Shown here piece after piece: positions 31,676 through 40,767 of a stretch of DNA of 64,000 nucleotides. The notes under the pieces are model-generated. The model was not told where the DNA came from and did no database searches. It saw only the letters and a program-made list of their open reading frames with translations. This DNA comes from Cryobacterium algoritolerans (lineage in GTDB: Bacteria > Actinomycetota > Actinomycetes > Actinomycetales > Microbacteriaceae): NCBI RefSeq assembly GCF_004402785.1, contig NZ_SOFP01000050.1, positions 1 through 64,000 on the forward strand, in the 5' to 3' direction. The stretch's first letter is position 1. Every line of letters begins with the position of its first letter. Both the position numbers and the translations under genes were made by a program.

Positions 31676-32851
31676 TTAGAAGGAAACGGGGAAGGGCGCA
31701 TAGGCTCGTCGCCCCTCCGCCACCTCCCGGTTGAGCTTCAGCAGACGCGCCAGAATCTGGGCAGGGTCGGCCGAGATCGACGGTTCCCAGCCATACGCGC
31801 CGGCCACCGCTTCGTCGAGGCGCCGGTGTAACTCCGCGAGATCGGGGTTGTCCTCGGGCCAGCTCAGGCCGTACAGCGTGCTCAGGCCCACGTCGCGTTC
31901 CCGGCAGAGTTCACTCCGCCGCCGGTACAGTGCAACGCAGGCTGCCGAAACGGCGTCCCGGTGGCCGCCTTCGACCGGATCCGGCCAGGGGAAGGTTGCC
32001 AGGGCGGCAGTGGGCGTGTTGCGCAGGTCGCCCTCCAGCGTGCTCGACCGGGCCCAGGTGTCGTAGGCGCCCGAGAGCAGTATGCCCATGCTGTAGTCGT
32101 CGTCCCCGGCAAAGATCATGGTCGAATTGCTGGCCACAATCCACGGGTGCACCCACGCGACAAGCATCCGCTTTCCGAGTGATCCGAGCACCGCATACCG
32201 TGCCAGCGGCTCGAGCGCTGCCCGCATGGGAAGCCGAGGCCGGCCGAAAAGCCACCAGCGGGTTCGGAAGCTCTCATCCGAGTTGGTGTCGCGCTCCGGC
32301 TTGACCCGCTCCTGAACTATCGCGAGCGCGCGCGGAAAACCTTCCGCCTCTTCCAGTTCTCGCTGGCCGAAGTCGATGATCCACCGACCCGATCGCTGGC
32401 GGGGATCGTCGGCCAGGTCTTCACTGGTCAGGTAGGGCCGCAGCACATCGGAATACGAAATGGACCAATCGCCCAGAACCGCCCGGGCCTCTTCGCGTTC
32501 AAGGATGAATCCCTTGCCGACAGGCGTCGGGCTCTGGAAGAACGTGCCGCGATTGGCGGCCAGGGCAATCGGGCGCCATTCGGGCTCGGGCTCGGGCGCC
32601 GGTGTGAGGGCGTGTCCGGGCTCGGGTGTGATGGCGAACTCGAGGGCTGCAGAATCAGGGCGGCTGAGGTGCTTGCCGACCAGGGCATTCGCGGCTCTGT
32701 TCCCCACCGCCTCAAACTCGCCATCGCCGGCCGTGCCGGCGGGCACGAGCAGATGGCGCGGCGCTGGGTCATCCACCCCGGGCTCCGCGCCGGCCGTGGC
32801 CGAGTGTTCAGTCGTTCGGGGCAGGGTATTCGCGCTACGGAACAGGTTCAC
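31676..32851 (-). CDS. Stand-alone C-terminal recognition region of an MmeI-like restriction-modification protein
   Basis: A 391-residue protein resembling the DNA-recognition and C-terminal part of MmeI-like (type IIL) restriction-methylation enzymes. Shared features are GKGFILEREEARAVL near residue 112, VLRPYLTSEDLADDP, RWIIDFGQRELEEAEGFP, the RVKPERD segment, RTRWWLFGRPR and the DDDYSMGILLS ... RNTPTAALATFPWP block. The nuclease domain and the methyltransferase motifs (FGxG, NPPY) that should precede it are absent; the first 90 residues are low complexity. GTG 32851 has GGAGG 7 bases upstream. It may be a decayed remnant or a separate specificity protein. Confidence 0.65.
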   Translation of the reverse strand: MNLFRSANTLPRTTEHSATAGAEPGVDDPAPRHLLVPAGTAGDGEFEAVGNRAANALVGKHLSRPDSAALEFAITPEPGHALTPAPEPEPEWRPIALAANRGTFFQSPTPVGKGFILEREEARAVLGDWSISYSDVLRPYLTSEDLADDPRQRSGRWIIDFGQRELEEAEGFPRALAIVQERVKPERDTNSDESFRTRWWLFGRPRLPMRAALEPLARYAVLGSLGKRMLVAWVHPWIVASNSTMIFAGDDDYSMGILLSGAYDTWARSSTLEGDLRNTPTAALATFPWPDPVEGGHRDAVSAACVALYRRRSELCRERDVGLSTLYGLSWPEDNPDLAELHRRLDEAVAGAYGWEPSISADPAQILARLLKLNREVAEGRRAYAPFPVSF

Positions 32852-33004
32852 GTTCAGTCCTCCGCCCGGCCAGAGGCAACCGCAACGACCGCAGTGCCAT
32901 TATGGGACAGAGTAGTCGGTGGAAACAGCACGCGCCTGCCCCCAAACGCGCAACCGCTTCGGGTGGCCCGGCTAGGCTCGCACGAGACGCAGGAAGGGAG
33001 AGCA

Positions 33005-33493
33005 ATGCGGGATTACCAGAAGTACGCGACGGTCGTCGCCGTCTTCGCGACGGTGCTCTACGCCGCACTGACCATCGCCGCGTTTGGCATGATCAGCCTG
33101 CTCGCCGACCGGGACGTCATCACCGACCCGAATGCCGGCCCGCTCGTCGGCCCCAGCATGACCGCCGCCGCCGCGCTGGTGGTGTTCATCCTCATGCTCC
33201 TGCTTGGCCTCCGCACCCGGCCCGAGAACCAGCGCATCGCCGTCGGTTACTCCCTCGGTACGGGGTTCGTCGCGTTCGTCTCCTTCCTGCTCGTCGGCGC
33301 CTTTCTCTTCGCGTTGAATGCCGAGCTTCCGGCCGACAGTATCTCCTTCGCGGGGTCCCTGTTCGTGGGCCCGTTCGCGGCGACCGCCGGCATCCTCGGG
33401 TTCATCGTCACCCTGCTGTATTCGATGGTCCTCGCCTCGCGGATGCCGGAACGCGGCCGACCGTTGTGGCCGTGGGAGCGACGCGGCGACTGA
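33005..33493 (+). CDS. Four-helix hypothetical membrane protein
   Basis: A 162-residue protein with four hydrophobic helices (about 8-34, 48-72, 82-108, 118-145) and basic ends. The ATG at 33005 follows GGAAGGGAG; a -10-like TAGGCT lies at 32973-32978. The reading frame is open further upstream, but the ribosome binding site and the RDYQKYATV start support 33005. It is probably a small integral-membrane protein limited to this family of bacteria; no function can be named. Confidence 0.65.
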   Translation: MRDYQKYATVVAVFATVLYAALTIAAFGMISLLADRDVITDPNAGPLVGPSMTAAAALVVFILMLLLGLRTRPENQRIAVGYSLGTGFVAFVSFLLVGAFLFALNAELPADSISFAGSLFVGPFAATAGILGFIVTLLYSMVLASRMPERGRPLWPWERRGD

Positions 33494-33566
33494 AGCCGCA
33501 CTCCGGAGTCACTCTGCGCGAAACTTTTCAGCCGTGCGGCGAGGCAATCGGCTATTCTTGTCGTCC

Positions 33567-34220
33567 ATGGACGGATCCATCGAGTCACGCGTCAGCCATG
33601 AGGTTGACAACTGGTTGCGTTGGCTCCCACGCTGGCGTCCGGGCACTCACCGTGGCCGCGCCCGCCTCTGCCGCACCTGCTTCGGCTCGCCGGTCATCGT
33701 CGCTGCCGGCTTGGCCACGGATGTCCCGCACGCCGTGCAGCACGCTCTCGCCATGCGCGTGAAGCTCGTCATCGATGCCGCCGTCGACGAATACACCGAG
33801 CTCAACCTGCCCGTGCTCAGTCGTGAGATCCACCTCAATGAGGAGCGCAAGGCGGCCGCGAGCTACCACCCCGCCGAGGGCCTCGACCCGGAGTACAAGG
33901 GCCTGGACCTCGACCCGCCCACCGCCACGGATGCGCCGTATCTGTTCACCTTCGCCGAACTCGCCCGGCCCGACCAGGCCGCTGCCGCCGCAGCCGCGCC
34001 GCCGCCGCTGACGGCGGAGGAGAAGACGGCCATCCGCACCGAGCTGAAACTCGCCGACGAGCACGCGGCCCTGATCGGCAGCCGGGTCTGTGCCGAACTG
34101 TTCCGGCACCGTGACCGGATGCGCCGGGCCGTCACCGATTTCGTCGAACCGTGGGTGCTGGCCCTCCTCGCCGATCTCGACACGGCGCTCGATTCGCCGC
34201 TCTGGCCGCGCAGCATCTGA
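33567..34220 (+). CDS. Hypothetical actinobacterial protein
   Basis: A 217-residue soluble protein, mostly helical, with an acidic middle region and an Ala/Pro-rich linker near residues 133-147. No known domain is recognised. The ATG at 33567 has no ribosome binding site, but a -10 element TATTCT lies at 33553-33558, so the message could start at or within a few bases of the ATG, a common leaderless layout in actinobacteria. It converges on nothing and precedes the rpsL operon by 324 bases. Confidence 0.6.
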   Translation: MDGSIESRVSHEVDNWLRWLPRWRPGTHRGRARLCRTCFGSPVIVAAGLATDVPHAVQHALAMRVKLVIDAAVDEYTELNLPVLSREIHLNEERKAAASYHPAEGLDPEYKGLDLDPPTATDAPYLFTFAELARPDQAAAAAAAPPPLTAEEKTAIRTELKLADEHAALIGSRVCAELFRHRDRMRRAVTDFVEPWVLALLADLDTALDSPLWPRSI

Positions 34221-34544
34221 ACATCGGCTGAACGAACCCGTCAGAGCCTGTAATCCATTTGACCGGGCAGCCACTGCCGAGTTAGTATTTCGAGGTGTGC
34301 GCTTTGTCGTGCGCTTGAGTCATGCCACCGCGATACCCTCGTGCTGCAACTTAGGCGCGCCGATACGGCACGCATACAGGGTTTGCTCTCCGAGCAGCCC
34401 CCACGGCATACCCACCTCAGCAACCGGAACGTGTTCCGGTCGTGCAGGCGGGTCCAGATGAACTCGGTTCGGCCGGAAACGTGCCCGATTCGAATGCTAC
34501 CCATCAATGAGCTGTCACCGTGCAGCAATATCAAGGAGTAATTA
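34221..34544 (+). other. Intergenic region and leader upstream of rpsL
   Basis: A 324-base spacer that must hold the rpsL operon promoter. Candidate elements are weak: TTAGGC followed after 16 bases by CATACA, near 34351-34378. It contains the perfect palindrome CCGGAACGTGTTCCGG (34424-34439) and ends with AAGGAG before the GTG of rpsL. No gene is visible. Confidence 0.45.
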
Positions 34545-34919
34545 GTGCCCACCATTCAGCAGTTGGTCAGAAAGGGACGCAGCCCCAAGGTCACCAAGAC
34601 CAAGGCTCCCGCCCTGAAGTCCAACCCCCAGCAGCGCGGCGTATGCACCCGTGTCTACACGACCACCCCGAAGAAGCCGAACTCGGCTCTGCGCAAGGTC
34701 GCCCGCGTCAAGCTGTCCAACGGCACAGAGGTCACCGCCTACATCCCCGGCGAGGGTCACAACCTGCAGGAGCACTCGATGGTGCTCGTCCGCGGTGGTC
34801 GGGTCAAGGACCTCCCCGGTGTTCGATACAAGATCGTTCGCGGCGCACTGGACACCCAGGCCGTCAAGAACCGCAAGCAGGCTCGTAGCCGCTACGGCGC
34901 CAAGATGGAGAAGAAGTAA
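34545..34919 (+). CDS. rpsL: 30S ribosomal protein S12
   Basis: S12, 124 residues, part of the decoding site of the small subunit. The loop [12 protein letters not shown] and the [13 protein letters not shown] segment are wild type at the Lys positions (43 and 88 in E. coli numbering) whose changes give streptomycin resistance. The GTG at 34545 follows AAGGAG. The stop overlaps the rpsG start (TAATG), so rpsL and rpsG are coupled. First gene of the str operon. Confidence 0.98.
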   Translation: MPTIQQLVRKGRSPKVTKTKAPALKSNPQQRGVCTRVYTTTPKKPNSALRKVARVKLSNGTEVTAYIPGEGHNLQEHSMVLVRGGRVKDLPGVRYKIVRGALDTQAVKNRKQARSRYGAKMEKK

Positions 34920-35389
34920 TGCCTCGTAAAGGCCCAGCGCCCAAGCGTCCCGTTATCGCTGACCCGGTATACGGCGCCCCCATCGTCTCCCAGCTCGTCA
35001 ACAAGATCCTCCTCGACGGCAAGAAGGGCCTCGCCGAGCGCATCGTTTACGATGCACTCGAGGGCGTCGTTGCCAAGAATGGTGCGGATGCCGTTGTCAC
35101 GCTGAAGAAGGCGCTCGACAACGTGCGCCCCACTCTCGAGGTGCGTTCGCGCCGCGTCGGTGGTTCCACCTACCAGGTTCCGGTCGAAGTCAAGCCGCAC
35201 CGCGCCAACACCCTGGCCCTGCGCTGGTTGACCAGCTACGCCAAGGCTCGTCGCGAGAAAACCATGACTGAGCGCCTCACCAATGAAATCCTCGACGCGT
35301 CCAACGGCCTCGGTGCCGCTGTGAAGCGCCGCGAAGACACGCACAAGATGGCCGAGGCGAACAAGGCCTTCGCTCACTACCGCTGGTAG
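34919..35389 (+). CDS. rpsG: 30S ribosomal protein S7
   Basis: S7, 156 residues, the primary binder of the 3' domain of 16S rRNA. It starts [18 protein letters not shown] and has the conserved [26 protein letters not shown] region. It overlaps rpsL by one base. In E. coli S7 represses its own operon; whether this holds here is not visible. It is followed by copies of the GATCGAGC repeat before fusA. Confidence 0.98.
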   Translation: MPRKGPAPKRPVIADPVYGAPIVSQLVNKILLDGKKGLAERIVYDALEGVVAKNGADAVVTLKKALDNVRPTLEVRSRRVGGSTYQVPVEVKPHRANTLALRWLTSYAKARREKTMTERLTNEILDASNGLGAAVKRREDTHKMAEANKAFAHYRW

Positions 35390-35428
35390 TCGCGTTCCGG
35401 CGATCGTGCCGCCCAGGTGACCGAGTCG

Positions 35429-35493
35429 CCCAGGTGATCGAGCTTGTCGAGATCAGATCTCCACAGGCTCGATCAGCGGGGTTCGATCACCCC
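35429..35493. repeat. GATCGAGC repeat palindrome between rpsG and fusA
   Basis: Around GATCAGATC the sequence GATCGAGCTTGTCGAGATC on the left is mirrored by ATCTCCACAGGCTCGATC on the right, with mismatches. A third half-site GGTTCGATCACC follows. It can form a long hairpin between two genes of the operon. Confidence 0.65.
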
Positions 35494-35551
35494 GGCACGA
35501 TCGCCGGATGCCCTGTTTCGCCCCCAACCACAAAATTTCCGGAGGACCCCC

Positions 35552-37666
35552 GTGGCACTTGACGTGCTCACCGACCTGAGTAAGGTCCGCAACATCGGCA
35601 TCATGGCTCACATTGATGCTGGCAAGACCACCGTCACTGAGCGCATCCTGTACTACACGGGTGTCAATCACAAGATCGGTGAGACGCACGACGGTGCCTC
35701 GACCATGGACTGGATGGCGCAGGAGCAGGAACGTGGCATCACCATCACGTCTGCCGCGACGACCTGTTTCTGGGCTGAGAACCAGATCAACATCATCGAC
35801 ACCCCCGGCCACGTTGACTTCACCGTCGAGGTGGAGCGTTCGCTCCGCGTCCTCGACGGCGCCGTCGCCGTGTTCGACGGCAAGGAGGGCGTTGAGCCCC
35901 AGTCCGAGACCGTCTGGCGCCAGGCCGACAAGTACGACGTGCCCCGCATCTGCTTCGTCAACAAGATGGACAAGCTCGGCGCCGATTTCTTCTACACCGT
36001 CGACACGATCGTCAAGCGCCTCGGCGCGAAGCCGCTCGTCATCCAGCTGCCGATCGGCGCCGAGAACACCTTCGAAGGTGTTGTCGACCTCGTCGAGATG
36101 CGTGCACTGACCTGGCGCGGCGACTCCAAGGGTGACGTCGAGATGGGCTCCAAGTACGCCATCGAAGTGATCCCGGCCGACCTCGTCGACCAGGCCGCCC
36201 AGTACCGCAAGCTCCTCCTCGAGACCGTCGCCGAAACCGACGACGACCTCATGGAGAAGTACTTCTCCGGCGAAGAGCTCACCGTCGCCGAGATCAAGGG
36301 CGCCATTCGCAAGCTCACGGTCAACAGCGAGATCTACCCGGTGCTCTGCGGCTCGGCGTTCAAGAACCGCGGCGTCCAGCCGATGCTCGACGCCGTCATC
36401 GACTACCTCCCCACCCCGCTGGACGTGCCCGCCATTGAGGCGCACGACCCGCGTGACGAGGAGAAGGTCATCATGCGCCACCCCGACGCGACCGAGCCCT
36501 TCACGGCTCTCGCGTTCAAGGTTGCCGTGCACCCGTTCTTCGGTCGCCTGACCTACGTTCGCGTGTACTCCGGCCACCTCGACTCCGGTGCCCAGGTCAT
36601 CAACTCGACCAAGGGCAAGAAGGAGCGCATCGGCAAGATCTTCCAGATGCACGCCAACAAGGAGAATCCGGTGGCCTCCGTGACCGCCGGTCACATCTAC
36701 GCGGTCATCGGCCTCAAGGACACCACCACGGGCGACACGCTGTGCGACCCGCACGCGCAGGTCGTGCTCGAGTCGATGACGTTCCCTGACCCGGTGATCG
36801 AGGTTGCGATCGAGCCCAAGACCAAGCAGGACCAGGAAAAGCTGGGCCTCGCGATCCAGAAGCTGGCCGAAGAAGACCCGACCTTCCGCACCGAGCAGAA
36901 CCAGGAAACTGGTCAGACGGTCATCAAGGGAATGGGCGAACTGCACCTGGACATCCTCGTCGACCGGATGCGGCGTGAATTCAACGTCGAAGCCAACGTC
37001 GGCAAGCCCCAGGTCGCATACCGCGAGACCATCCGCAGGGCGGTCGAGCGTCACGACTACACGCACAAGAAGCAGACCGGTGGATCCGGGCAGTTCGCGA
37101 AGATTCAGATCGCGATTGAACCGCTCGAGATCACCGCCGAGAAGAGCTACGAGTTCGTAAACAAGGTCACGGGTGGCCGCATCCCCAGGGAATACATCCC
37201 CTCGGTGGACGCAGGAATCCAGGACGCGCTGCACGTTGGCGTCCTGGCCGGCTACCCGATGGTTGGCGTCAAGGCAAGCCTGCTTGACGGCGCCGCACAC
37301 GACGTCGACTCCTCGGAGATGGCGTTCAAGATTGCCGGATCGATGGGCTTCAAGGAAGCCGTTCGTAAGGCAGACCCGGTTCTGCTCGAGCCGTTGATGA
37401 GTGTCGAAGTACGCACGCCTGAGGAATACATGGGTGACGTAATCGGCGACCTCAACTCGCGCCGCGGTCAGATCCAAACCATGGAGGACGCAAGCGGTGT
37501 GAAGGTAATTCGCGCCCATGTTCCACTCTCGGAGATGTTCGGCTACATCGGTGACCTGAGGTCCAAGACCTCCGGCCGCGCAGTGTACTCGATGACTTTC
37601 GAGAGCTATGCGGAGGTCCCGAAGGCTGTAGCCGAAGAGATCATCCAGAAGAACAAGGGCGAATAG
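35552..37666 (+). CDS. fusA: Elongation factor G
   Basis: EF-G, 704 residues, the GTPase that drives ribosomal translocation and, with RRF, ribosome recycling. GTP-binding motifs are [17 protein letters not shown] and NKMDKLG; the switch region [11 protein letters not shown] is intact, and domains II-V are complete to the EIIQKNKGE end. The GTG at 35552 lies 6 bases after GGAGG; earlier in-frame starts would add a tail in the repeat region and are rejected. It lies in the order rpsL-rpsG-fusA-tuf. Confidence 0.98.
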   Translation: MALDVLTDLSKVRNIGIMAHIDAGKTTVTERILYYTGVNHKIGETHDGASTMDWMAQEQERGITITSAATTCFWAENQINIIDTPGHVDFTVEVERSLRVLDGAVAVFDGKEGVEPQSETVWRQADKYDVPRICFVNKMDKLGADFFYTVDTIVKRLGAKPLVIQLPIGAENTFEGVVDLVEMRALTWRGDSKGDVEMGSKYAIEVIPADLVDQAAQYRKLLLETVAETDDDLMEKYFSGEELTVAEIKGAIRKLTVNSEIYPVLCGSAFKNRGVQPMLDAVIDYLPTPLDVPAIEAHDPRDEEKVIMRHPDATEPFTALAFKVAVHPFFGRLTYVRVYSGHLDSGAQVINSTKGKKERIGKIFQMHANKENPVASVTAGHIYAVIGLKDTTTGDTLCDPHAQVVLESMTFPDPVIEVAIEPKTKQDQEKLGLAIQKLAEEDPTFRTEQNQETGQTVIKGMGELHLDILVDRMRREFNVEANVGKPQVAYRETIRRAVERHDYTHKKQTGGSGQFAKIQIAIEPLEITAEKSYEFVNKVTGGRIPREYIPSVDAGIQDALHVGVLAGYPMVGVKASLLDGAAHDVDSSEMAFKIAGSMGFKEAVRKADPVLLEPLMSVEVRTPEEYMGDVIGDLNSRRGQIQTMEDASGVKVIRAHVPLSEMFGYIGDLRSKTSGRAVYSMTFESYAEVPKAVAEEIIQKNKGE

Positions 37667-37670
37667 CCTG

Positions 37671-37684
37671 GGGCCTTCGGGCCC
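37671..37684 (+). terminator. Small hairpin between fusA and tuf
   Basis: GGGCC-TTCG-GGCCC directly after the fusA stop, with no poly-T. It may weaken read-through into tuf or protect the fusA 3' end. Confidence 0.4.
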
Positions 37685-37792
37685 AAATCGCTTAGGCCTC
37701 CCGGCCCGAGTAGCATAAGTACACAAATCCAGCAGGTTCACCGGCCGCAAACCAGCGGGCGGTGAAGCCTAGAGTCCTGAGGAGGACCCACA

Positions 37793-38986
37793 GTGGCCAA
37801 GGCCAAGTTCGAGCGGACCAAGCCGCACGTAAACATCGGAACGATCGGTCACGTTGACCACGGAAAGACCACGCTGACTGCAGCGATCTCCAAGGTCCTG
37901 GCCGACACGTTCCCGTCCAAGACGAACGTTCAGCGCGACTTCGCGTCGATCGACTCTGCTCCGGAAGAACGCCAGCGCGGTATCACGATCAACATCTCAC
38001 ATGTCGAGTACGAGACCGAGAAGCGTCACTACGCACACGTTGACGCACCGGGCCACGCTGACTACATCAAGAACATGATCACCGGTGCTGCCCAGATGGA
38101 CGGCGCGATCCTCGTGGTTGCCGCCACCGACGGCCCGATGGCTCAGACCCGTGAGCACGTTCTGCTCGCGAAGCAGGTCGGCGTGCCGTCCCTGCTCGTC
38201 GCACTGAACAAGTCCGACATGGTTGACGACGAAGAGATCCTCGAGCTCGTCGAGCTCGAGGTTCGCGAACTTCTCACCGCGCAGGGCTTCGACGGCGACA
38301 ACGCTCCCGTCATTCGCGTTTCTGCTCTCAAGGCCCTGGAAGGCGACCCGAAGTGGGTCGGCAACATCCTCGAGCTGATGACGGCCGTCGACGAGTACTT
38401 CCCTGAGCCCGTCCGCGACAAGGACAAGCCCTTCCTGATGCCGATCGAGGACGTCTTCACGATCACCGGTCGTGGAACCGTCGTCACCGGCCGCGCCGAG
38501 CGTGGAACCCTCAAGATCAACTCCGAGGTCGAGGTTGTCGGCATCCGCCCGACCATCAAGACCACGGTCACTGGGATCGAGATGTTCCACAAGCAGCTCG
38601 ATGAGGCATGGGCCGGCGAGAACTGTGGTCTTCTTCTTCGTGGCACCAAGCGCGAAGACGTCGAGCGCGGCCAGGTTGTCGTCAAGCCGGGTTCGGTCAC
38701 GCCGCACACCGACTTCGAGGGCACCGCGTACATCCTGTCAAAGGAAGAGGGCGGCCGTCACAACCCGTTCTACGCGAACTACCGTCCGCAGTTCTACTTC
38801 CGCACCACGGACGTCACCGGCGTCATCACGCTGCCCGAGGGCACCGAGATGGTCATGCCCGGCGACACCACCGACATGAACGTCGCGCTGATCCAGCCGA
38901 TCGCCATGGAAGAGGGCCTCGGCTTCGCCATTCGTGAAGGTGGCCGCACCGTCGGCGCCGGAACGGTCACGAAGATCGTCAAGTAG
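37793..38986 (+). CDS. tuf: Elongation factor Tu
   Basis: EF-Tu, 397 residues, which brings aminoacyl-tRNA to the ribosome as a GTP complex. Motifs are [17 protein letters not shown] and NKSDM; all three domains are complete. The GTG at 37793 follows GGAGG. The 126-base spacer from fusA could hold an extra promoter, which would explain the usual higher level of EF-Tu, but I see no clear hexamers. A strong terminator follows. No second tuf copy is in the window. Confidence 0.98.
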   Translation: MAKAKFERTKPHVNIGTIGHVDHGKTTLTAAISKVLADTFPSKTNVQRDFASIDSAPEERQRGITINISHVEYETEKRHYAHVDAPGHADYIKNMITGAAQMDGAILVVAATDGPMAQTREHVLLAKQVGVPSLLVALNKSDMVDDEEILELVELEVRELLTAQGFDGDNAPVIRVSALKALEGDPKWVGNILELMTAVDEYFPEPVRDKDKPFLMPIEDVFTITGRGTVVTGRAERGTLKINSEVEVVGIRPTIKTTVTGIEMFHKQLDEAWAGENCGLLLRGTKREDVERGQVVVKPGSVTPHTDFEGTAYILSKEEGGRHNPFYANYRPQFYFRTTDVTGVITLPEGTEMVMPGDTTDMNVALIQPIAMEEGLGFAIREGGRTVGAGTVTKIVK

Positions 38987-39010
38987 TTCCTTTCGCAGCG
39001 CGGTCACTCC

Positions 39011-39280
39011 GGTGATCGAGCGTGTCGAGATCAGGGGCCAGTCCTTCGGGACTGGCCCCTTTTTTTCACGCCACCGGCCCAGCGCGCTCCTCGGGCACCC
39101 CGGTCCTCAAGCAGCCACCTCTGCGAACAAGCCTTCGCGCGGTGATCGAGCCTGTCGAGTTGTAGGGGCGCTTCGCGCCCGTGTGCTGGGCGAAAGCATC
39201 GGCCTTCTTAGGAGATCTCCCCGCCTCCCGCCCCGCCCCACGCGGAGTTAGAGCGGTCCCGGTGATCGAGCCGGTGGAGA
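39011..39280 (+). repeat. Three GATCGAGC repeat copies downstream of tuf
   Basis: GGTGATCGAGCGTGTCGAGA (39011-39030), GGTGATCGAGCCTGTCGAG (39141-39159) and GGTGATCGAGCCGGTGGAGA (39261-39280), all in the same orientation, at spacings of 130 and 120 bases. Confidence 0.75.
39034..39066 (+). terminator. Strong intrinsic terminator after tuf
   Basis: GGGGCCAGTCC (39034-39044), loop TTCG, GGACTGGCCCC (39049-39059), then seven T. It ends the str operon. Confidence 0.95.
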
Positions 39281-39385
39281 TCCGGCCCGTCCCCGACGCC
39301 CCTCCCCAGCAGTCCTTGCGCTCCTCACCCGACTCCTCTACTTTGAGTTCGGCACCAACGACAAGGCCCAGACAGGAAGAAGACG
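39067..39385. other. Intergenic region after tuf
   Basis: About 320 bases with two of the GATCGAGC repeats and otherwise no gene-like frame or clear promoter. The right end carries CAGGAAGAAG, the likely ribosome binding site of the small gene at 39386. Confidence 0.5.
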
Positions 39386-39595
39386 ATGGGACTCGAAGGC
39401 ATCACCAAGAAGGCAGATGACTTCCTGGGCGACAACAAAGTCCAGGACGCCCTGAACAGTGACCAGGCCGAGGACATCAGCGACACGCTGCTCGGCGGAG
39501 TCGCCGACCTGGCCAACAAGGTCACCGGCGGCAAGGTCGAGGAACAGATCGAGGGTGCCCGCGCCGCCGCCGACGAAAAAGTAGGCGACGAGTAG
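39386..39595 (+). CDS. Small antitoxin-like protein (MT0933/Rv0909 type)
   Basis: A 69-residue charged, helical protein with VTGGKVEEQIEGARAAADEKVGDE at the end, resembling the small MT0933/Rv0909-like antitoxin family of actinobacteria, in which repeated GGKxxxxIxxA motifs occur. The ATG at 39386 follows CAGGAAGAAGACG. No toxin-like frame (such as an Rv0910-type partner) lies next to it, so it may be an orphan or a general stress protein of the CsbD kind. The assignment is by overall resemblance only. Confidence 0.55.
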   Translation: MGLEGITKKADDFLGDNKVQDALNSDQAEDISDTLLGGVADLANKVTGGKVEEQIEGARAAADEKVGDE

Positions 39596-39627
39596 TCCGC
39601 TGGCCCTCTTCACGAAAGGCCTCCCAG

Positions 39628-39688
39628 CCGAGCGCGCCAGATTCGCCCTTGCGCGCCAGGGGCGTAGCGGCTCAATTGGCGCGCTCGG
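39628..39688. repeat. 12-bp inverted repeat
   Basis: CCGAGCGCGCCA (39628-39639) and TGGCGCGCTCGG (39677-39688) are perfect inverted repeats with a 37-base loop. The size and layout resemble the palindromes at 4249, 53795 and 63224. Confidence 0.65.
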
Positions 39689-39786
39689 TCTCTGGAGAGA
39701 TCGCTCACAGGTAGTGGATGCCGGGCGTTGTCCACAGATCATGGTGGCAGTGCCGGGGGAGGATGCGTCGCCCCCATGGTGGGCCC

Positions 39787-40767
39787 ATGACACAATTCGC
39801 GCATCCCGACAATCCGACCGACCGACTGCTCTCGGTGGCCGAGTACACGCGCTCCTTCGGCGCGGATCTCCGACTCCGTCGACGAGCGGACAGTGGTGAC
39901 TACCACCGAGTGTCCCGGGGGCAGTACTTTCCTCGGGACCACTGGGATGCGCTCCGGCAGGAGGAACGGTACGCCGTTCTGGTCTGCGCGGCGGCCGCCG
40001 CTCGGCAGAGCGAGCTCGTGCTCTCCCATGAATCGGCGGCCGTGCTCCTCGGCCTTCCGTTCCTTTTCGGGCCACCGAACGAGGTTCACTTCATCGTGTC
40101 TCGGGCCGCGGGAGGCAGATCGAAACCGGGCATTCGGAAGCACGCGGTCTCAATTGATCCGAGAGACATCACCGTGGTCAACGGGCTCCAGGTCACGACA
40201 GTGGCGCGGACGGTTGTCGACCTCGCCGCCGTGCTCGACCCTCAATCGGCCGTCACCGTCGCCGACCGCGCCCTCTCTGTCGACCGCCGGGGACACCTGG
40301 CGGCCCTCGCCACGAAGGCCGACCTCTACGAGGCGTGGGAACGAATGCTGCCATTTCGTGGTTCGGTGCGCGCGGGCGCTGTGATCGATTTCGCAAGCCA
40401 CCTGGCCGGGTCGGCGAACGAATCGGCAAGCCGCGTCAACATAGCACTGAACGGATTCCCGGAACCGGTGCTCCAGCATCCGTTCATCGTGGACGGCGCC
40501 GAGGTCTTCGTCGACTTCTATTTCCCCGACGAAGACAAGGTGGGGGAGGCCGACGGCAAGGTGAAGTACTACGACTCGGTGATGCGTCACGGTCGTACGC
40601 CGGAGCAGGTGCTCTGGGACGAGAAACTGAGGGAAGACGGAGTGCGGCGGCAGGTGCACGGATTCACGCGCTGGCCCTTTTCCATCTCAGTGAGCAAGGT
40701 TCGGCTGCGCACCCGCCTGCTCGAGTTCGGGTTGCCGACCACCCGGCCCGCGCTGCGCGCCTGGTGA
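39787..40767 (+). CDS. AbiEi-like protein with C-terminal nuclease-like domain
   Basis: A 326-residue protein. The N-terminal part resembles the AbiEi antitoxin/transcriptional-regulator family: a winged-helix start (VAEYTRSFGADLRLRRRADSGDYHRVSRGQY), then SHESAAVLLGLPF and RTVVDLAAVLD. The C-terminal part (about 225-326) looks like the DUF559/Vsr-type PD-(D/E)XK fold: VFVDFYFPDEDKVGEADGKVKYYD, then LWDEKLREDGVRRQVHGFTRW. No toxin gene of the AbiEii type lies next to it. Start 39787 is uncertain because the best ribosome binding site is about 25 bases upstream. Such stand-alone fusions are frequent in actinobacteria, and their role is unproven. Confidence 0.65.
   Translation: MTQFAHPDNPTDRLLSVAEYTRSFGADLRLRRRADSGDYHRVSRGQYFPRDHWDALRQEERYAVLVCAAAAARQSELVLSHESAAVLLGLPFLFGPPNEVHFIVSRAAGGRSKPGIRKHAVSIDPRDITVVNGLQVTTVARTVVDLAAVLDPQSAVTVADRALSVDRRGHLAALATKADLYEAWERMLPFRGSVRAGAVIDFASHLAGSANESASRVNIALNGFPEPVLQHPFIVDGAEVFVDFYFPDEDKVGEADGKVKYYDSVMRHGRTPEQVLWDEKLREDGVRRQVHGFTRWPFSISVSKVRLRTRLLEFGLPTTRPALRAW

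Noticed and set aside
35453..37750. Long minus-strand open frame opposite fusA
   Set aside because: Same antisense effect in a highly conserved gene; no independent evidence for coding.
39067..39385. A gene downstream of tuf
   Set aside because: The open frames are made of the GATCGAGC repeats and lack start signals and known motifs.
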